Shown: piece by piece, positions 9,735-24,700 of the stretch
How positions within the stretch are numbered: the first letter of the stretch is position 1
Layout: every line of letters starts with the position of its first letter
NCBI GenBank assembly: GCA_020002185.1
Contig: CM034538.1
Span: 670,429 to 734,428 of the forward strand
DNA length: 64,000 nucleotides
Origin: Paraescarpia echinospica
Lineage: Eukaryota; Annelida; Polychaeta; Sabellida; Siboglinidae
Direction of reading: 5' to 3'
Notes under the pieces: generated by a model
Seen by the model: the letters and a program-made list of their open reading frames with translations, nothing else
Databases searched by the model: none
What the model was told of the DNA's origin: nothing
Translations under genes and position numbers: made by a program

Positions 9735-12700
9735 CTGAAAAGAAAATCGGATGGTTTTTTAAACCAATTCAATTTAACCAATTCAGCTGGATTCAATAAA
9801 TAGTACAGTACATATTTTATAGTGATGATAAATCTTAAAGAGACGGATGTGAACAAGTACAAACAACACAGATGGACGGGGGGATGAGGTGACCAAAACA
9901 TAAGTGGCTATGAGAGCTGACAAAGCACAGTAATAATGTGGCAACATGGTGGTGCATATGTTAATAATGTTGATGCAGAGCCAGGAAGTGGTAATCCATA
10001 GACTGACAGTATATATTTAGAAAAGATAACAGATAAAATAACACATTTGCTAAGATCCACATGACGCATGATATGAGATCAAAGAACTGAGGTGAGGTGT
10101 CAGCCGAGCAAAGGGATGAACCAAAGGAGACCTTTACCTTCCTCCCAGCCAAGCTGGTAGGCGAGGGTCTGTAGGCCGCGCACCTTCTCCATCAGTTGGG
10201 AGGCCGTCAGACTGCTCAACTCTGGAACACATCATGTCATCAGACAGCTGCTGGAGCTACTGTCAATTCAGTTCTATGTTCTGTTACACAAAGAATACAT
10301 TCTGTCAGACATGTCATTTATTACAAATCTGGGACACTACTACATGACTAGTTCTATGTGCTGTTGCCCACTCTCTCAGACAGGTCATTTACTACAAATA
10401 TTAATATCTGGGACACTACTACATGACTAGTTCTATGTGCTGTTGCCCACTCTCTCAGACAGGTCATTTGCTACAAATATTAATATCTGGGACACTACTA
10501 CATGACTAGTTCTATGTGCTGTTGCCCACTCTCTCAGACAGGTCATTTACTACAAATATTAATATCTGGGACACTACTACATGACTAGTTCTATGTGCTG
10601 TTGCCCACTCTCTCAGACAGGTCATTTGCTACAAATCTTAACATCTAGGACATTACTATATGACTAGTTCTATGTGCTGTTGCCCACTCTCTCAGACAGG
10701 TCATTTGCTACAAATCGTAACATCTGGGACACTACTACATGACTAGTTCTATGTGCTGTTGCCCACTCTCTCAGACAGGCCATTTACTACAAATATTAAT
10801 ATCTGGGACACTACTACATGACTAGTTCTATGTGCTGTTGCCCACTCTCTCAGACAGGTCATTTGCTACAAATCGTAACATCTGGGACACTACTACATGA
10901 CTAGTTCTATGTGCTGTTGCCCACTCTCTCAGACAGGTCATTTACTACAAATCTTAACATCTGGGACACTACTACATGACTAGTTCTATGTGCTGTTGCC
11001 CACTCTCTCAGACAGGTCATTTGCTACAAATCTTAACATCTGGGACACTACTACATGACTAGTTCTATGTGCTGTTGCCCACTCTCTCAGACAGGCCATT
11101 TACTACAAATCTTAACACCTGGGACACTACTACATGACTAGTTCTATTGCCCACTCTCTCAGACAGGTCATTTGCTACAAATCTTAACATCTGGGACACT
11201 ACTACATGACTAGTTCTATGTGCTGTTGCCCACTCTCTCAGACAGGTCATTTGCTACAAATCTTAACACCTGGGACACTACTACATGACTAGTTCTATGT
11301 GCTGTTGCCCACTCTCTCAGACAGGTCATTTGCTACAAATCTTAACATCTGGGACACTACTACATGACTAGTTCTATGTGATGTTGCCCACTCTCTCAGA
11401 CAGGTCATTTGCTACAAATCTTAACATCTGGGACACTACTGCATGACTAGTTCTATGTGCTATTGCCCACTCTCTCAGACATGTCATTTACTACAAATCT
11501 TAACATCTGGGACACTACTACATGACTAGTTCTATATGATGTTGCCCACTCTCTCAGACAGGTCATTTGCTACAAATCTTAACATCTGGGACACTACTAC
11601 ATGACTAGTTCTACGTGCTGTTGCCCAGTTTCTCAGACAGGTCATTTGCTACAAATCTTAACATCTGGGACACTACTACATGACTAGTTCTATGTGCTAT
11701 TGCCCACTCTCTCAGACAGGTCATTTGCTACAAATCTTAACATCTGGGACGCTAATACATGACTAGTTCTATGTGATGTTGCCCACTCTCTCAGACAGGT
11801 CATTTACTACAAATCTTAACATCTGGGACACTACTACATGACTAGTTCTATGTGATGTTGCCCACTCTCTCAGACAGGTCATTTGCTACAAATCTTAACA
11901 TCTGGGACACTACTATATGACTAGTTCTATGTGCTGTCGCCCACTCTCTCAGACAGATCATTTGCTACAAATCTTAACATCTAGGACATTACTATATGAC
12001 TAGTTCTATGTGCTGTTGTCCACTCTCTCAGACAGGTCATTTGCTACAAATCTTAACATCTGGGACACTACTACATGACTAGTTTTATGTGCTGTTGCCC
12101 ACTCTCTCAGACAGGTCATTTGCTACAAATCGTAACATCTGGGACACTACTATATGACTAGTTCTATGTGCTGTTGCCCACTCTCTCAGACAGATCATTT
12201 GCTACAAATCTTAACATCTGGGACACTACTACATGACTAGTTCTATGTGCTGTTGCCCACTCTCTCAGACAGGTCATTTGCTACAAATCTTAACATCTAG
12301 GACATTACTATATGACTAGTTCTATGTGCTGTTGCCCACTCTCTCAGACAGGTCATTTACTACAAATCTTAACATCTGGGACACTACTACATGACTAGTT
12401 CTATGTGCTGTTGCCCACTCTCTCAGACAGATCATTTACTACAAATCTTAACATCTGGGACACTACTACATGACTAGTTCTATGTGCTGTTGCCCACTCT
12501 CTCAGACAGGTCATTTACTACAAATCTTAACATCTGGGACACTACTACATGACTAGTTCTATGTGCTGTTGCCCACTCTCTCAGACAGGTCATTTACTAC
12601 AAATCTTAACATCTGGGACACTACTACATGACTAGTTCTATGTGCTATTGCCCACTCTGTCAGACAGATCATTTACTACAAATCTTAACATCTGGGACAC

Positions 12701-15700
12701 TACTACATGACTAGTTCTATGTGCTGTTGCCCACTCTCTCAGACAGGTCATTTGCTACAAATCGTAACATCTGGGACACTACTACATGACTAGTTCTATG
12801 TGCTGTTGCCCACTCTCTCAGACAGGCCATTTACTACAAATATTAATAGCTGGGACACTACTACATGACTAGTTCTATGTGATGTTGCCTAGTCTCTCAG
12901 ACAGGTCATTTACTACAAAACTTAACATCTGGGACACTACTACATGACTAGTTCTATGTGCTGTTGCCCACTCTCTCAGACAGGTCATTTGCTACAAATC
13001 GTAAAATCTGGGACACTACTACATGACTAGTTCTATGTGCTGTTGCCCACTCTCTCAGACAGGTCATTTGCTACAAATCTTAACATCTGGGACACTACTA
13101 CATGACTAGTTCTATGTGCTGTTGCCCACTCTCTCAGACAGGTCATTTGCTACAAATCTTAACATCTAGGACATTACTATATGACTAGTTCTATGTGCTG
13201 TTGCCCACTCTCTCAGACAGGTCATTTGCTACAAATCGTAACATCTGGGACACTACTACATGACTAGTTCTATGTGCTGTTGCCCACTCTCTCAGACAGG
13301 CCATTTACTACAAATATTAATAGCTGGGACACTACTACATGACTAATTCTATGTGATGTTGCCTAGTCTCTCAGACAGGTCATTTACTACAAATCTTAAC
13401 ATCTGGGACACTACTACATGACTAGTTCTATGTGCTGTTGCCCACTCTCTCAGACAGATCATTTACTACAAATCTTAACATCTGGGACACTACTACATGA
13501 CTAGTCTCCATTGCCCACTTTCCTCTGTGACAGGTTTGCTACAAATCGTAACATCTGGGACACTACTACATGACTAGTTCTATGTGCTGTTGCCCACTCT
13601 CTCAGACAGGCCATTTACTACAAATATTAATATCTGGGACACTACTACATGACTAGTTCTATGTGCTGTTGCCCACTCTCTCAGACAGGTCATTTGCTAC
13701 AAATCGTAACATCTGGGACACTACTACATGACTAGTTCTATGTGCTGTTGCCCACTCTCTCAGACAGGTCATTTGCTACAAATCGTAACATCTGGGACAC
13801 TACTACGACTAGTTCTATGTGCTGTTGCCCACTCTCTCAGACAGGTCATTTGCTACAAATCGTAAAATCTGGGACACTACTACATGACTAGTTCTATGTG
13901 CTGTTGCCCACTCTCTCAGACAGGTCATTTGCTACAAATCTTAACATCTGGGACACTACTACATGACTAGTTTTATGTGCTGTTGCCCACTCTCTCAGAC
14001 AGGTCATTTGCTACAAATCGTAACATCTGGGACACTACTATATGACTAGTTCTATGTGCTGTTGCCCACTCTCTCAGACAGATCATTTGCTACAAATCTT
14101 AACATCTAGGACATTACTATATGACTAGTTCTATGTGATGTTGCCCACTCTCTCAGACAGGTCATTTGCTACAAATCGTAACATCTGGGACACTACTATA
14201 TGACTAGTTCTATGTGCTGTTGCCCACTCTCTCAGACAGGTCATTTGCTACAAATCGTAACATCTGGGACACTACTACATGACTAGTTCTATGTGCTGTT
14301 GCCCACTCTCTCAGACAGGTCATTTGCTACAAATCGTAACATCTGGGACACTACTATATGACTAGTTCTATGTGCTGTTGCCCACTCTCTCAGACAGATC
14401 ATTTGCTACAAATCTTAACATCTAGGACATTACTATATGACTAGTTCTATGTGATGTTGCCCACTCTCTCAGACAGGTCATTTGCTACAAATCGTAACAT
14501 CTGGGACACTACTACATGACTAGTTCTATGTGCTGTTGCCCACTCTCTCAGACAGGCCATTTACTACAAATATTAATAGCTGGGACACTACTACATGACT
14601 AATTCTATGTGATGTTGCCTAGTCTCTCAGACAGGTCATTTACTACAAATCTTAACATCTGGGACACTACTACATGACTAGTTCTATGTGCTGTTGCCCA
14701 CTCTCTCAGACAGGTCATTTACTACAAATCTTAACATCTGGGACACTACTACATGACTAGTTCTATGTGCTGTTGCCCACTCTCTCAGACAGGTCATTTG
14801 CTACAAATCGTAACATCTGGGACACTACTACATGACTAGTTCTATGTGCTGTTGCCCACTCTCTCAGACAGGTCATTTGCTACAAATCTTAACATCTGGG
14901 ACACTACTACATGACTAGTTCTATGTGCTGTTGCCCACTCTCTCAGACAGGTCATTTGCTACAAATCTTAACATCTAGGACATTACTATATGACTAGTTC
15001 TATGTGCTGTTGCCCACTCTCTCAGACAGGTCATTTGTGTCACCTGATGTACTGAGGAGAAGGAAAAGAGGCAGAAAATGAGACATGCGAGGAAGGTCAC
15101 GGAAAATGAAATTCAGAACACCACTTCCGGTAATGGTGATGGGAAATGCACAGTCTGTGCGAAACAAGATGGACGAGCTCGATGCATGCATTCGTTTTAA
15201 TAATGAGTACAGAGAAAGCGCCGTGATAGGCTTGAGTGAAACATGGCTCGATGAAAAAGCGACGGACCCAGAAATCAGTCTACCTGGATTCACATGTGTC
15301 CGAGGAGACCGGACTTTAGAATCTGGAAAGAGGAACGGTGGAGGTGTGTTTCCTCATCAATGAACGGTGGTGTAACAACGCTACCGCAAGAGCCAAGGTA
15401 TGTTTACCATACATTGAATTCTTTACTGTCAGTGTATGCCCGTTTTACCTTCCACGAGAGTTCGCAAAGATCTACCTGTGTATGGTGCACTGTCATCCAA
15501 AAGATCTACCTGTGTATGGTGTACTGTCACCCTAAAGATCTACCTGTGTATGGTGTACTATCACCCAAAAGATCTACTTGTGTATGGTGTACTGTCACCC
15601 AAAAGATCTACCTGTGTATGGTGCACTGTCATCCAAAAGATCTACCTGTGTATGGTGTACTGTCACCCAAAAGATCTACCTGTGTATGGTGCACTGTCAT

Positions 15701-18700
15701 CCAAAAGATCTACCTGTGTATGGTGCACTGTCATCCAAAAGATCTACCTGTGTATGGTGTACTGTCACCCAAAAGATCTACCTGTGTATGGTGTACTGTC
15801 ACCCAAAAGATCTACCTGTGTATGGTGTACTGTCACCCAAAAGATCTACCTGTGTATGGTGTACTGTCACCAAAAGATCTACCTGTGTATGGTGTACTGT
15901 CACCCAAAAGATCTACCTGTGTATCGTGTACTGTCACCCAAAAGATCTACCTGTGTACGGTGTACTGTCACCCAAAAGATCTACCTGTGTACGGTGTACT
16001 GTCACCCAAAAGATCTACCTGTGTATGGTGCACTGTCACCCAAAAGATCTACCTGTGTATGGTGTACTGTCATCCAAAAGATCTACCTGTGTATGATGTA
16101 CTGTCACCCAAAAGATCTACCTGTGTATGGTGTACTGTCACCCAAAAGATCTACCTGTGTATCGTGTACTGTCACCCAAAAGATCTACCTGTGTATGGTG
16201 TACTGTCACCCAAAAGATCTACCTGTGTATGGTGTACTGTCACCCAAAAGATCTACCTGTGTATGGTGTACTGTCATCCAAAAGATCTACCTGTGTATGG
16301 TACACTGTCACCCAAAAGATCTACCTGTGTATGGTGTACTGTCATCCAAAAGATCTACCTGTGTTCTGTGTACTGTCACCCAAAAGATCTACCTGTGTAT
16401 GGTGTACTGTCACCCAAAAGATCTATCTGTGTATGGTGTACAGTCACCCAAAAGATCTACCTGTGTATGGTGTACTGTCATCCAAAAGATCTACCTGTGT
16501 ATGGTGTACTGTCACCCAAAAGATCTACCTGTGTATGGTGTACTGTCATCCAAAAGATCTACCTGTGTATGGTGCACTGTCACCCAAAAGATCTACCTGT
16601 GTATGGTGTACTGTCATCCAAAAGATCTACCTGTGTACGGTGTACTGTAACCCAAAAGATCTACCTGTGTACGGTGTACTGTCACCCAAAAGATCTACCT
16701 GTGTATGGTGTACTGTCACCCAAAAGATCTATATGTGTATGGTGTACTGTCACCCAAAAGATCTACCTGTGTATCGTGTACTGTCACCCAAAAACAAATG
16801 TAGACAGTGATGTAGTGTACTGACAGATCACATTCATGAACTTGAGAATAACTCCCCAGATGTGCCGATAATTATCACGGGTGACTTTATTGAGAGCAAG
16901 TTCAACGCATCTCTTCCTGACTTTCATCAATTTGTGAATGTCCCCACAAGGAAAGACAAATCTTGATCTCTGCTACTGTAATGTGTTGGAAGCATACCGC
17001 ACGAGAAGATTGTTACCTCTTGGCAACTCAGATCACTCCATGCTGCAGTTGCTTCCCTTGTATCGACAAAAACTAAGACGTGAGAAGGCGAAACGTATTC
17101 AGGTAAAGAAATGGGATGCCGAATCTGTAGACATGTTGAAAGCCTGTATGGACTGCACGGACTGGAATGTTTTTCTAGATACAAGTGCAAATATTAATGA
17201 AGCTACAGATGTAATCAGCGGATACATTGCTTTCTGGGAAGATATGTGTGTACCAGTGAAACAAATTAAATGTTTTCCAAACAACAAGCCATTGGTGGAC
17301 TCTGACATGAAGAAGGCGTCAGAAGTAAAACATCTGAAAGAATGGAACTGAATGACAGTGGAAAGACGTGGAAAGAAAAGTTAAAGCAACAACTGAGCAG
17401 AAGAAAGATCAAGTCAGGATGAAACTAAAAAATAAATTTGCCTCAGACCTCAACTCTAAACAAATGTGGCATGAGATGCAAATGATAACTGGCTACAAGG
17501 AGAGGAAAAAAGAATCTGTGTAGAAAATGAAACCATGTAGGAAATAGAAATTAATACCTTCTTTAGTCGGTTTGAAACTGCTGATTTCTCCCAAGAGCAT
17601 TATCTAGAAGCAGAACTTGTCAGCAGTGAAAAGGGGAATCCAATCATTCTAGAGGAAGAAGAAGAAAAGAACTGACAAAAATCAACCCAAAGAAAGTCCC
17701 GGGTCCTGACAAGATTAGTGGTAGAACTCTGAGGGAGTGTGATAGAGAACTGGCCCATCCACAATCTCCTCCAGCAGTCGTTAGACACACACACTGTGCC
17801 CTGCCTCTGGGAATCATCCTGCATCATTCCCATCCCTAAGAAGCCTCATCCATCCCAGATCAATGACTATCGTCCAGTGGCCCATACCTCCTTAGTGATG
17901 ATATGTCTGGAACGACTCCTCCCTGGCATCTCCATGGAAACATCACACTTTCAAGATGCTCATCAGTTTGCCTACAGCCAGAACAGGAGTACTGAAGGTG
18001 CCTTTCTCACACTTGCTCAGAAATACCTGGACACACCCAAAACCTCAGCCCGCATTCTCTTCTTGGACTTTTCCACTGCCTTCAACTCCATTGGGCCACA
18101 TATACTACTCCAGAAACTGAGAGCCATGCTTGTGAATCCATCTCTGCGCAAGTGGATTTGGAACTTTCTTACAGACAAGAAACAGTGGGTTAATATTAAT
18201 AACACATATCTACTACCATGACTACAAACAGCGGCGCCCCTCAAGACTGTGTGAGTTCACCAACACTGTTCTCAGTGTACACAAGTGACTGCTGGCCAGT
18301 TGACAGCTCTATCAGCAAGGACCATCTTTTCAAATATGCTGATGATAAGGCCCTACTTGGTTTGATAAAAGAAGATAACCTCCTGATCTATGAGAAGGAA
18401 GTTCAAAACCTGGTTTCATGGTGCGATTCAAACTGTCTCCACTTGAACACCAAGAAAACGAAGGAAATGATCATTGACTTCCGTAACATTCAGTCCAACC
18501 CGCCTCCACTAGTCATCAAAGGAGAGGCAGTAGAGAGAGTTCCTTCATATTCCTACTTAGGCATCGAAATCTCCAACCAGCGCGAGTGGACTCTGGACAC
18601 CAAGCGCAGCCAGAACAAGTGCTGCCAAAGGAACTAGTTTGTGAGGAAGCTAAGAACATTCAATGTGTGTAGGACAACCAGTCATCTGTTCTACCAGTCC

Positions 18701-21700
18701 ATTGTCCAGTCAGTCATCTGTTCTACCAGTCCATTGTCCAGTCAGTCATCTGTTCTACCAATCCATTGTCCAGTCAGTGCTACTGTTTAGTTTGCTGAGG
18801 TGGAAGTCTGTCGGTGAAGAACAAAGTGCTGCTCAATTGCATTATCCGGTCAGCCAGTAAAACCATTAGGGTGATACTACAAACTGTGGATGAACTATAC
18901 GAAACATATGTGACTAAGGTAAGAAGACAAGAGAAATGATAAAAGACCCATCCCACCCACTGCACGAGTTCTATTCTGGTTCAACTGCTGTGTCGAAACT
19001 TGGGCAATTTCATTCATGCCCCCCCCCTTCCAACCTGCACTGGCCAGTCTGGCCAGCGTGGAAGGGTAGGCCAACAACACCAGCATGCAAAGTACAAATG
19101 AAGCCAAGGCCCCCAGTCCCCAGCAGCATCGAAAGAGTGTATAACCGAGAGAAGGTAAGTAGCCTGAAGATGGCAACATATAACTTAAGAAAACTACTCA
19201 GAGATGAACATATACAAGAACTGGATGAAGAACTTACGGAAACCAGGTTGGTATAGGATGTGATCGGGATCGGAGAAGTCAGAAGAGAGGAATGCTTCAC
19301 TACCTTACAAAGCGGCCATCTACTATACCATTCCACAGCGAACAAAGGCCAAATAGGAGTAGACTTTTTCATAAACAAGAAATGGAAAAACAATATAGTG
19401 CGGGTTAACAGCATCAGCCCAAGAGTAGCAGAACTTGTTATATGCATAACAAAGCGCTACAAACTGAAGATAGTACAAGTATATACACCAACAATATCAT
19501 ACTCAGAAGAAGACAAAGACAACTTCTACAACAACATGGATGAGACCTTAGAAAAGCCAACTCACTACACGACAGTGATGGGAGAATTTAATGTGCAAAT
19601 AGGGAAATGAACATACGTAAACGGCAACAGGCAAATTTGGCCTAGATGTGAGAAACGAAAGAGGCGACATCTTGGTAGAATGGGCAACAGATACCGCACA
19701 AATAGGAACAACAAAGATCGAATTCAAACTTGAACTGCAAAATCGATTCGAGACACTACAAAAACATCACTGAGATGATCCAACTAAGTGCGACAAGTGT
19801 AGCTGAAGCAAACAACAGGCAAGAAACGGTGGATAACGGCGATCATAAAAAACAGAGTACGCAGAAATATGTAAGACCATCAAAAGAAAGCGAAGGAGGA
19901 CACCAGGAAGTACAAACAAGAGATCGTACGAGAAACGATTATGGCATCCAAGAGCCTGAAGAAAGCCAGAAGAACACAGGCACTAGGCCGAGACAGACTG
20001 ATTACACTTCTAGACAAGCAGGGTAGAGAAATACAACACTAAAATGTGATCATGGAACGAATCTAGAGGAATTCTACACTGAGCTATATATGACAGTGAA
20101 CAGAGTAGCATAATTCACACCGACCCGATAAGACCATAGGAGGTGGAAGCTGCGCTAAGAGATATGAAGAATGGGAAGACACCAGGCAACGACCATGTAA
20201 ACACTGAAACATTAAAAGCAGAAGAAGATACCATCTCAAAGACACTGGCTAAGCTGTATACTAAATACTCATCAGAAAGACAAATACTCACTGCATGGAA
20301 GAATGCAAACATGGTGAAAATCTTTAAGAAAGGAAATAAGAGAGACTTAAAGAACTACAGACCGATATTGGGTTGGTCGCTAGGTGGCGTAAGGTGGTAC
20401 TTGTTTATTTTGTGACTGCGTGATTCAAAATCATTTTTGCAATTTAACGTTTAATTTTGCCTGTGACACTAGTGTAGAATTAGTGTCAACGTATTGCACT
20501 GTTTGCTTAAACTAACATTTTATAAATTGTCACCACCAACGCTGTTAAATCTTGTACTTAAATTAGTTGGGCGATAATACAGGTCGATTTGATTTTCGCG
20601 CTAGTAGGCTTACGTACACAACATACTAAGGTAGGGGCAGTCCCCTTATAAACTATATACTAACAGGCCTTTTCAACAAGACGTTCTTTTTAAACGTCTT
20701 GTTACTTTGCACAGGCCTGCTGAATGCGAACAATCATACGACCTGTAATATTGCCATTGATTATCACCAACCCACTCTTTAATAACCTATAAATTTACAT
20801 TATTTTTAGTACAATTATACAGTTTTAGAATATTTTATTATTTTCAATTATTTATTATTTTTATGAGACATTATCATTTTATTCTTCACCATTTCGAGGA
20901 AAGACAATGTCACCAGCATTTTTATTGTGTGTTTTATTTTTATCCTGTTCTGCTGCTTCGAGAGGTCACGATTTTACGCTGTGCCAGCCACTTAGTCCCC
21001 AACGGTCGGCTGTCATTTTAACAGTTTCTCAGTACATGAGAACACAACATTCCTTGTCACATCTTCACAGTTTGCCATGTCTTAATCTTTGCTTTAATAG
21101 AAAGTTACTGCCAATCCCCCGCTCTAAGCCAACGTTTAAATTGGCAATTATTTTACTACTAGCAGGAGATGTAAGTCTTAATCCTGGACCTGCTATCAGG
21201 CGCAATATTCGAGTAGCCACCACTAACGTTCGATCTATTCGAGACAAAACAGCCTCGCTTACCGATTTATTAACTTCCAAGACAATAGACATCCTTGCAG
21301 TCACTGAGATCTGGCTCAGACCACATGACACAGCTGCATGCATTGCTGACATTTCTCCTTCCAGTTTCACCTTCCATCATCGCCCACGTTCAGTTGGACG
21401 AGGTGGTGGTGTTGAATTTCTCGTCTCAAAACAGTTCAAAGTTAATTTGCATTCAAACCCTGATTACTCCAGCTTTGAGGCCATCTGTGCCGAAATTTCC
21501 GATTCATCTTTCTCTGTTTATTTTGTGTGCATTTATCGCCCTCCAGGACACCCTGCCCATTTCTTTGAAGAATTCCAGGATCTACTTGAAAATCTGGCAA
21601 CTATTTATTCAGAATTTTATATACTCGGTGATTTTAATCTTCATCTGGACACACCTTCATCAACAACAAGTACATTTAATGACATTCTGGCATCCTATGA

Positions 21701-24700
21701 CATGAAACAACATGTTACCTTCTCAACACACACACATGGCCACTGGCTCGATCTCTTAATCACCCGCTCAGATTGTTACAATATTCAGACACCTACTGCT
21801 TCAGATGGTTTATCAGACCACCACACTGTCATTGCTGATCTCAAAGTTCCTAGAATTCCCGTAGAGTCCAAAAACAAAAGTGTTTTACCGACCGATCCAT
21901 AAGATTGACGTTGCTGCATTAATGACAGACATCCTTAAATCCGACCTCATCAGTAAACCCAAAGAACATCTGTCAGATCTGTGTCGACAGTACTGTCAAG
22001 TACTCAAAGATTTACTTAATAAACATGCACCCCTGAGATCTAAATCTGTGTCCCAAAAGCCACATGCTCCATGGATGACTCCTGAAATTCTACAATCTAA
22101 AAAGCGCCGGTGCTATCTTGAACGTGTATGGCGCAAATCACGCTCGCCTTTGGACAGATAACGATATTCTAAACAGTGTCACTACTGCAACAGACAAATG
22201 GCCAAAGCTAAATCAAATTATTACACAAACATGGTCTCGAGTAACTCTGATAAACCACGTCAGCTTTGGAACTGCATAAATCATATTTTACATAGACGGC
22301 CGCCTCCATCTCTACCTAGTCATGTGTCAGTCAAATCTCTGTGTGACTCGTTTTCTAGTCATTTCAAAGATAAAATAAGTCTTATACGTTCTGCTTTTCC
22401 ATGTCACACTTTAAGTACTGTAAATGTGGACTCCCCACAAGTAAATTCTCCACTTGTATTGTTTGAGCCAGCCACAGTTGATGAAGTGAGGAAAATAATA
22501 ATGTCCTCCCCAAATAAGTCATGCGATCTCGATCCATTACCAACCATACTACTAAAAGCATGTCTTGACTCTTTACTTGGTACAATAACGAATATCATAA
22601 ATTTATCACTAAGTTCGGGTAAATTCCCAGATGATTTTAAACAGGCACATGTAAATCCTGTTCTCAAGAAGACTTCTCTGCCAAATTATGATTTCAAAAA
22701 TTATAGGCCAATTTCTAATCTTAGCTTTATTTCTAAGATACTTGAGAAAGTCGTAGCAAGCCGTCTAAGGCGTCATATTAGCTCAACTTGTTTATCCAGT
22801 GTGCTCCAATCAGCATACAAACAATTTCATTCTACTGAGACTGCTCTCCTAAAAGTACACAATGATGTTATATTAAACATTGATAAAGGCAAAGTAACTG
22901 CACTTACCTTGCTTGATCTGTCTGCCGCCTTTGATACCATTGATCACAACACTCTTGTCAAACGTTTATCATTGTGGTATGGCATATCTGGCACAGCTCT
23001 GACCTGGTTTTCTTCATATCTAACCAATAGACATCAATGTATAAAGATAGATAATTACTTTTCAACCTCACTCCCCACTTCATGTGGCATTCCCCAGGGT
23101 TCCGTTCTTGGGCCTTTGCTTTTCACTCTCTACACTACGCCACTCAGCTCTGTAATCCAAAGTCATAACTTGGATCATCACCTTTATGCAGATGACACAC
23201 AGATCTACATTTCCTTGGCCACGCCCGATACAAGTCATTCTCTAAACCGACTCAACGATTGTCTCCAAGATGTTTTTTCATGGATGACCGATAGTAAATT
23301 AAAGTTAAATGCAGACAAAACTGAATTCCTCATCATTGGTACTCCAATGCAGCGAGGTAAACTAAATGACTTTTTTCCAACATGCATCCTGAGTCAAACT
23401 ATCACACCAGCAGCATCAGTACGGAATCTAGGAGTGACCTTTGATTGCGACTTCAATTTCAGACAACACATATCCCAAACGTGCCGTTGCTGTTTTTATC
23501 ATATCCGTGATCTTCGCCGCATTCGCCGACATATGTCGCTTTCTGTCACTAAGACTATCGCAACAGCTCTTGTTAGCAGCAGATTAGATTATTGCAATTC
23601 CCTCCTTCATAATATTGCTATCAAGGATATTGCAAAACTACAACGCGTCCAAAATTGTTTAGCAAGGGTAGTCACACAATCTCCTCGATTCTCCCGCTCA
23701 GTGCCACTTCTAAAATCACTGCATTGGCTCCCCGTGCGATATCGCATTATGTTTAAGATCTGCACAATCACCTACCAAGCCCTTTCATCCAAACAACCTA
23801 GTTATTTACACTCAATGCTCACACCAGCTAGACAAGCCAGACAACTTCGGTCGTCTAGTTCGAAGTTGCTATCTGTTCCTAGAGTTGAGACAAAGGCTAG
23901 AACTCGAGCTTTTTCAGTTGCCGCGCCAACTACATGGAATTCGCTTCCCGTTAATGTTAAATTAGCAGAAAATATTGTTACATTTCGTCGTCACCTCAAA
24001 ACCTATCTTTTCAATATCGCCTATCCTCCCTAGCTTCCTAGCACATCCATCCATTTGTTGACGAATTTCGCCTAGCACACGAGTACGAGAATGCTTAATC
24101 CTTTGGTTTTGGTGCGCCACTGAGCTCGGATTGTCTGAGGATATTGGCGCTTAAGAAGTTATTTATTATTATTATATGTCTATTATCAAACACCTACAAA
24201 TTACTTGCAAAGATACTAACGAATAGGCTAGAGACGACACTCAATGAAAACCAACCACAAGAGCAAGCAGGCTTCAGAAGTAGGTACTCGGCGACAGACC
24301 ACATACTCGCCGTAAACCAACTGTAAGAGAAGTGCCGAGAATATAATATCCCGCTCTGCATCGCTTTTGTCGACTATGAGAAGGTTTTTTAACTCGGTGC
24401 AAACTCAAGCAATACTGACCTCCCTTCAAGAACAGGGGATAGAAGATGTGTATGTACATCGAACTCCTGAAAGACATCTACACCAACAGTTCGGTGACAG
24501 TCCACCTACACAAAAAAGCAACAAGATCAACATCAAGAGAGGAATACAACAGGGTGACACCATACCTGTTTACGGCAACACTTGACAGTTTATTCCGAAG
24601 ACTGACCTGGGAAACCAGGGGCTTGAGGAGAGACGGAGAATATCTCAGTCATCTTCGCTTCGCCAACAACATACTAGTATTCGCTACTACATCACAAGAA

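Larger units (their letters stand above)
15041..19035 (+). mobile_element. Rex1/L2-like LINE, broken, with internal minisatellite
   Basis: A plus-strand non-LTR element directly follows the satellite. It has an APE endonuclease (15085-15480 and 16794-17100), a linker (17100-17351), a reverse transcriptase (17739-18637) and a typical 3' end (DPSHPLHEFYSG near 18949). The endonuclease is interrupted by a 34-bp tandem array at 15467-16793. Several frameshifts and stops are present. Endonuclease wording such as FYLPREF followed by IYL..V..HPK resembles Rex1/Babar or L2-group elements; the exact clade needs a tree. It lies in LIN52 intron 4, antisense to that gene. Confidence 0.8.
20369..24173 (+). 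mobile_element. CR1/L2-group LINE, nearly intact, nested in the RTE-like LINE
   Basis: A 3.8-kb element sits inside the RTE-like RT frame between codons for RPI and CLL. The flanks suggest an ATAT target duplication (20365-20368 and 24174-24177). It has a 5' UTR of about 540 bp, a frame with a 2A-like peptide and endonuclease, an RT frame, and a 3' end GGCGCTTAAGAAG followed by a TTA-rich tail, typical of L2/CR1-group elements. Only one frameshift (about 21880-21900) and one stop (22159-22161) break the long coding region, so it is much younger than its host element. Confidence 0.88.

Noticed and set aside
10297..15040. Regular repeats suggestive of a CRISPR array or centromeric satellite
   Set aside because: There are no unique spacers between units and the host is an animal. 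The array sits inside a gene intron, so a centromere reading is not supported.
15294..16823. A 509-codon plus-strand frame with a repeating KIYLCMVYCHP pattern
   Set aside because: It is a 34-bp repeat cycling through three stop-free frames inside a dead LINE, not a repeat protein.
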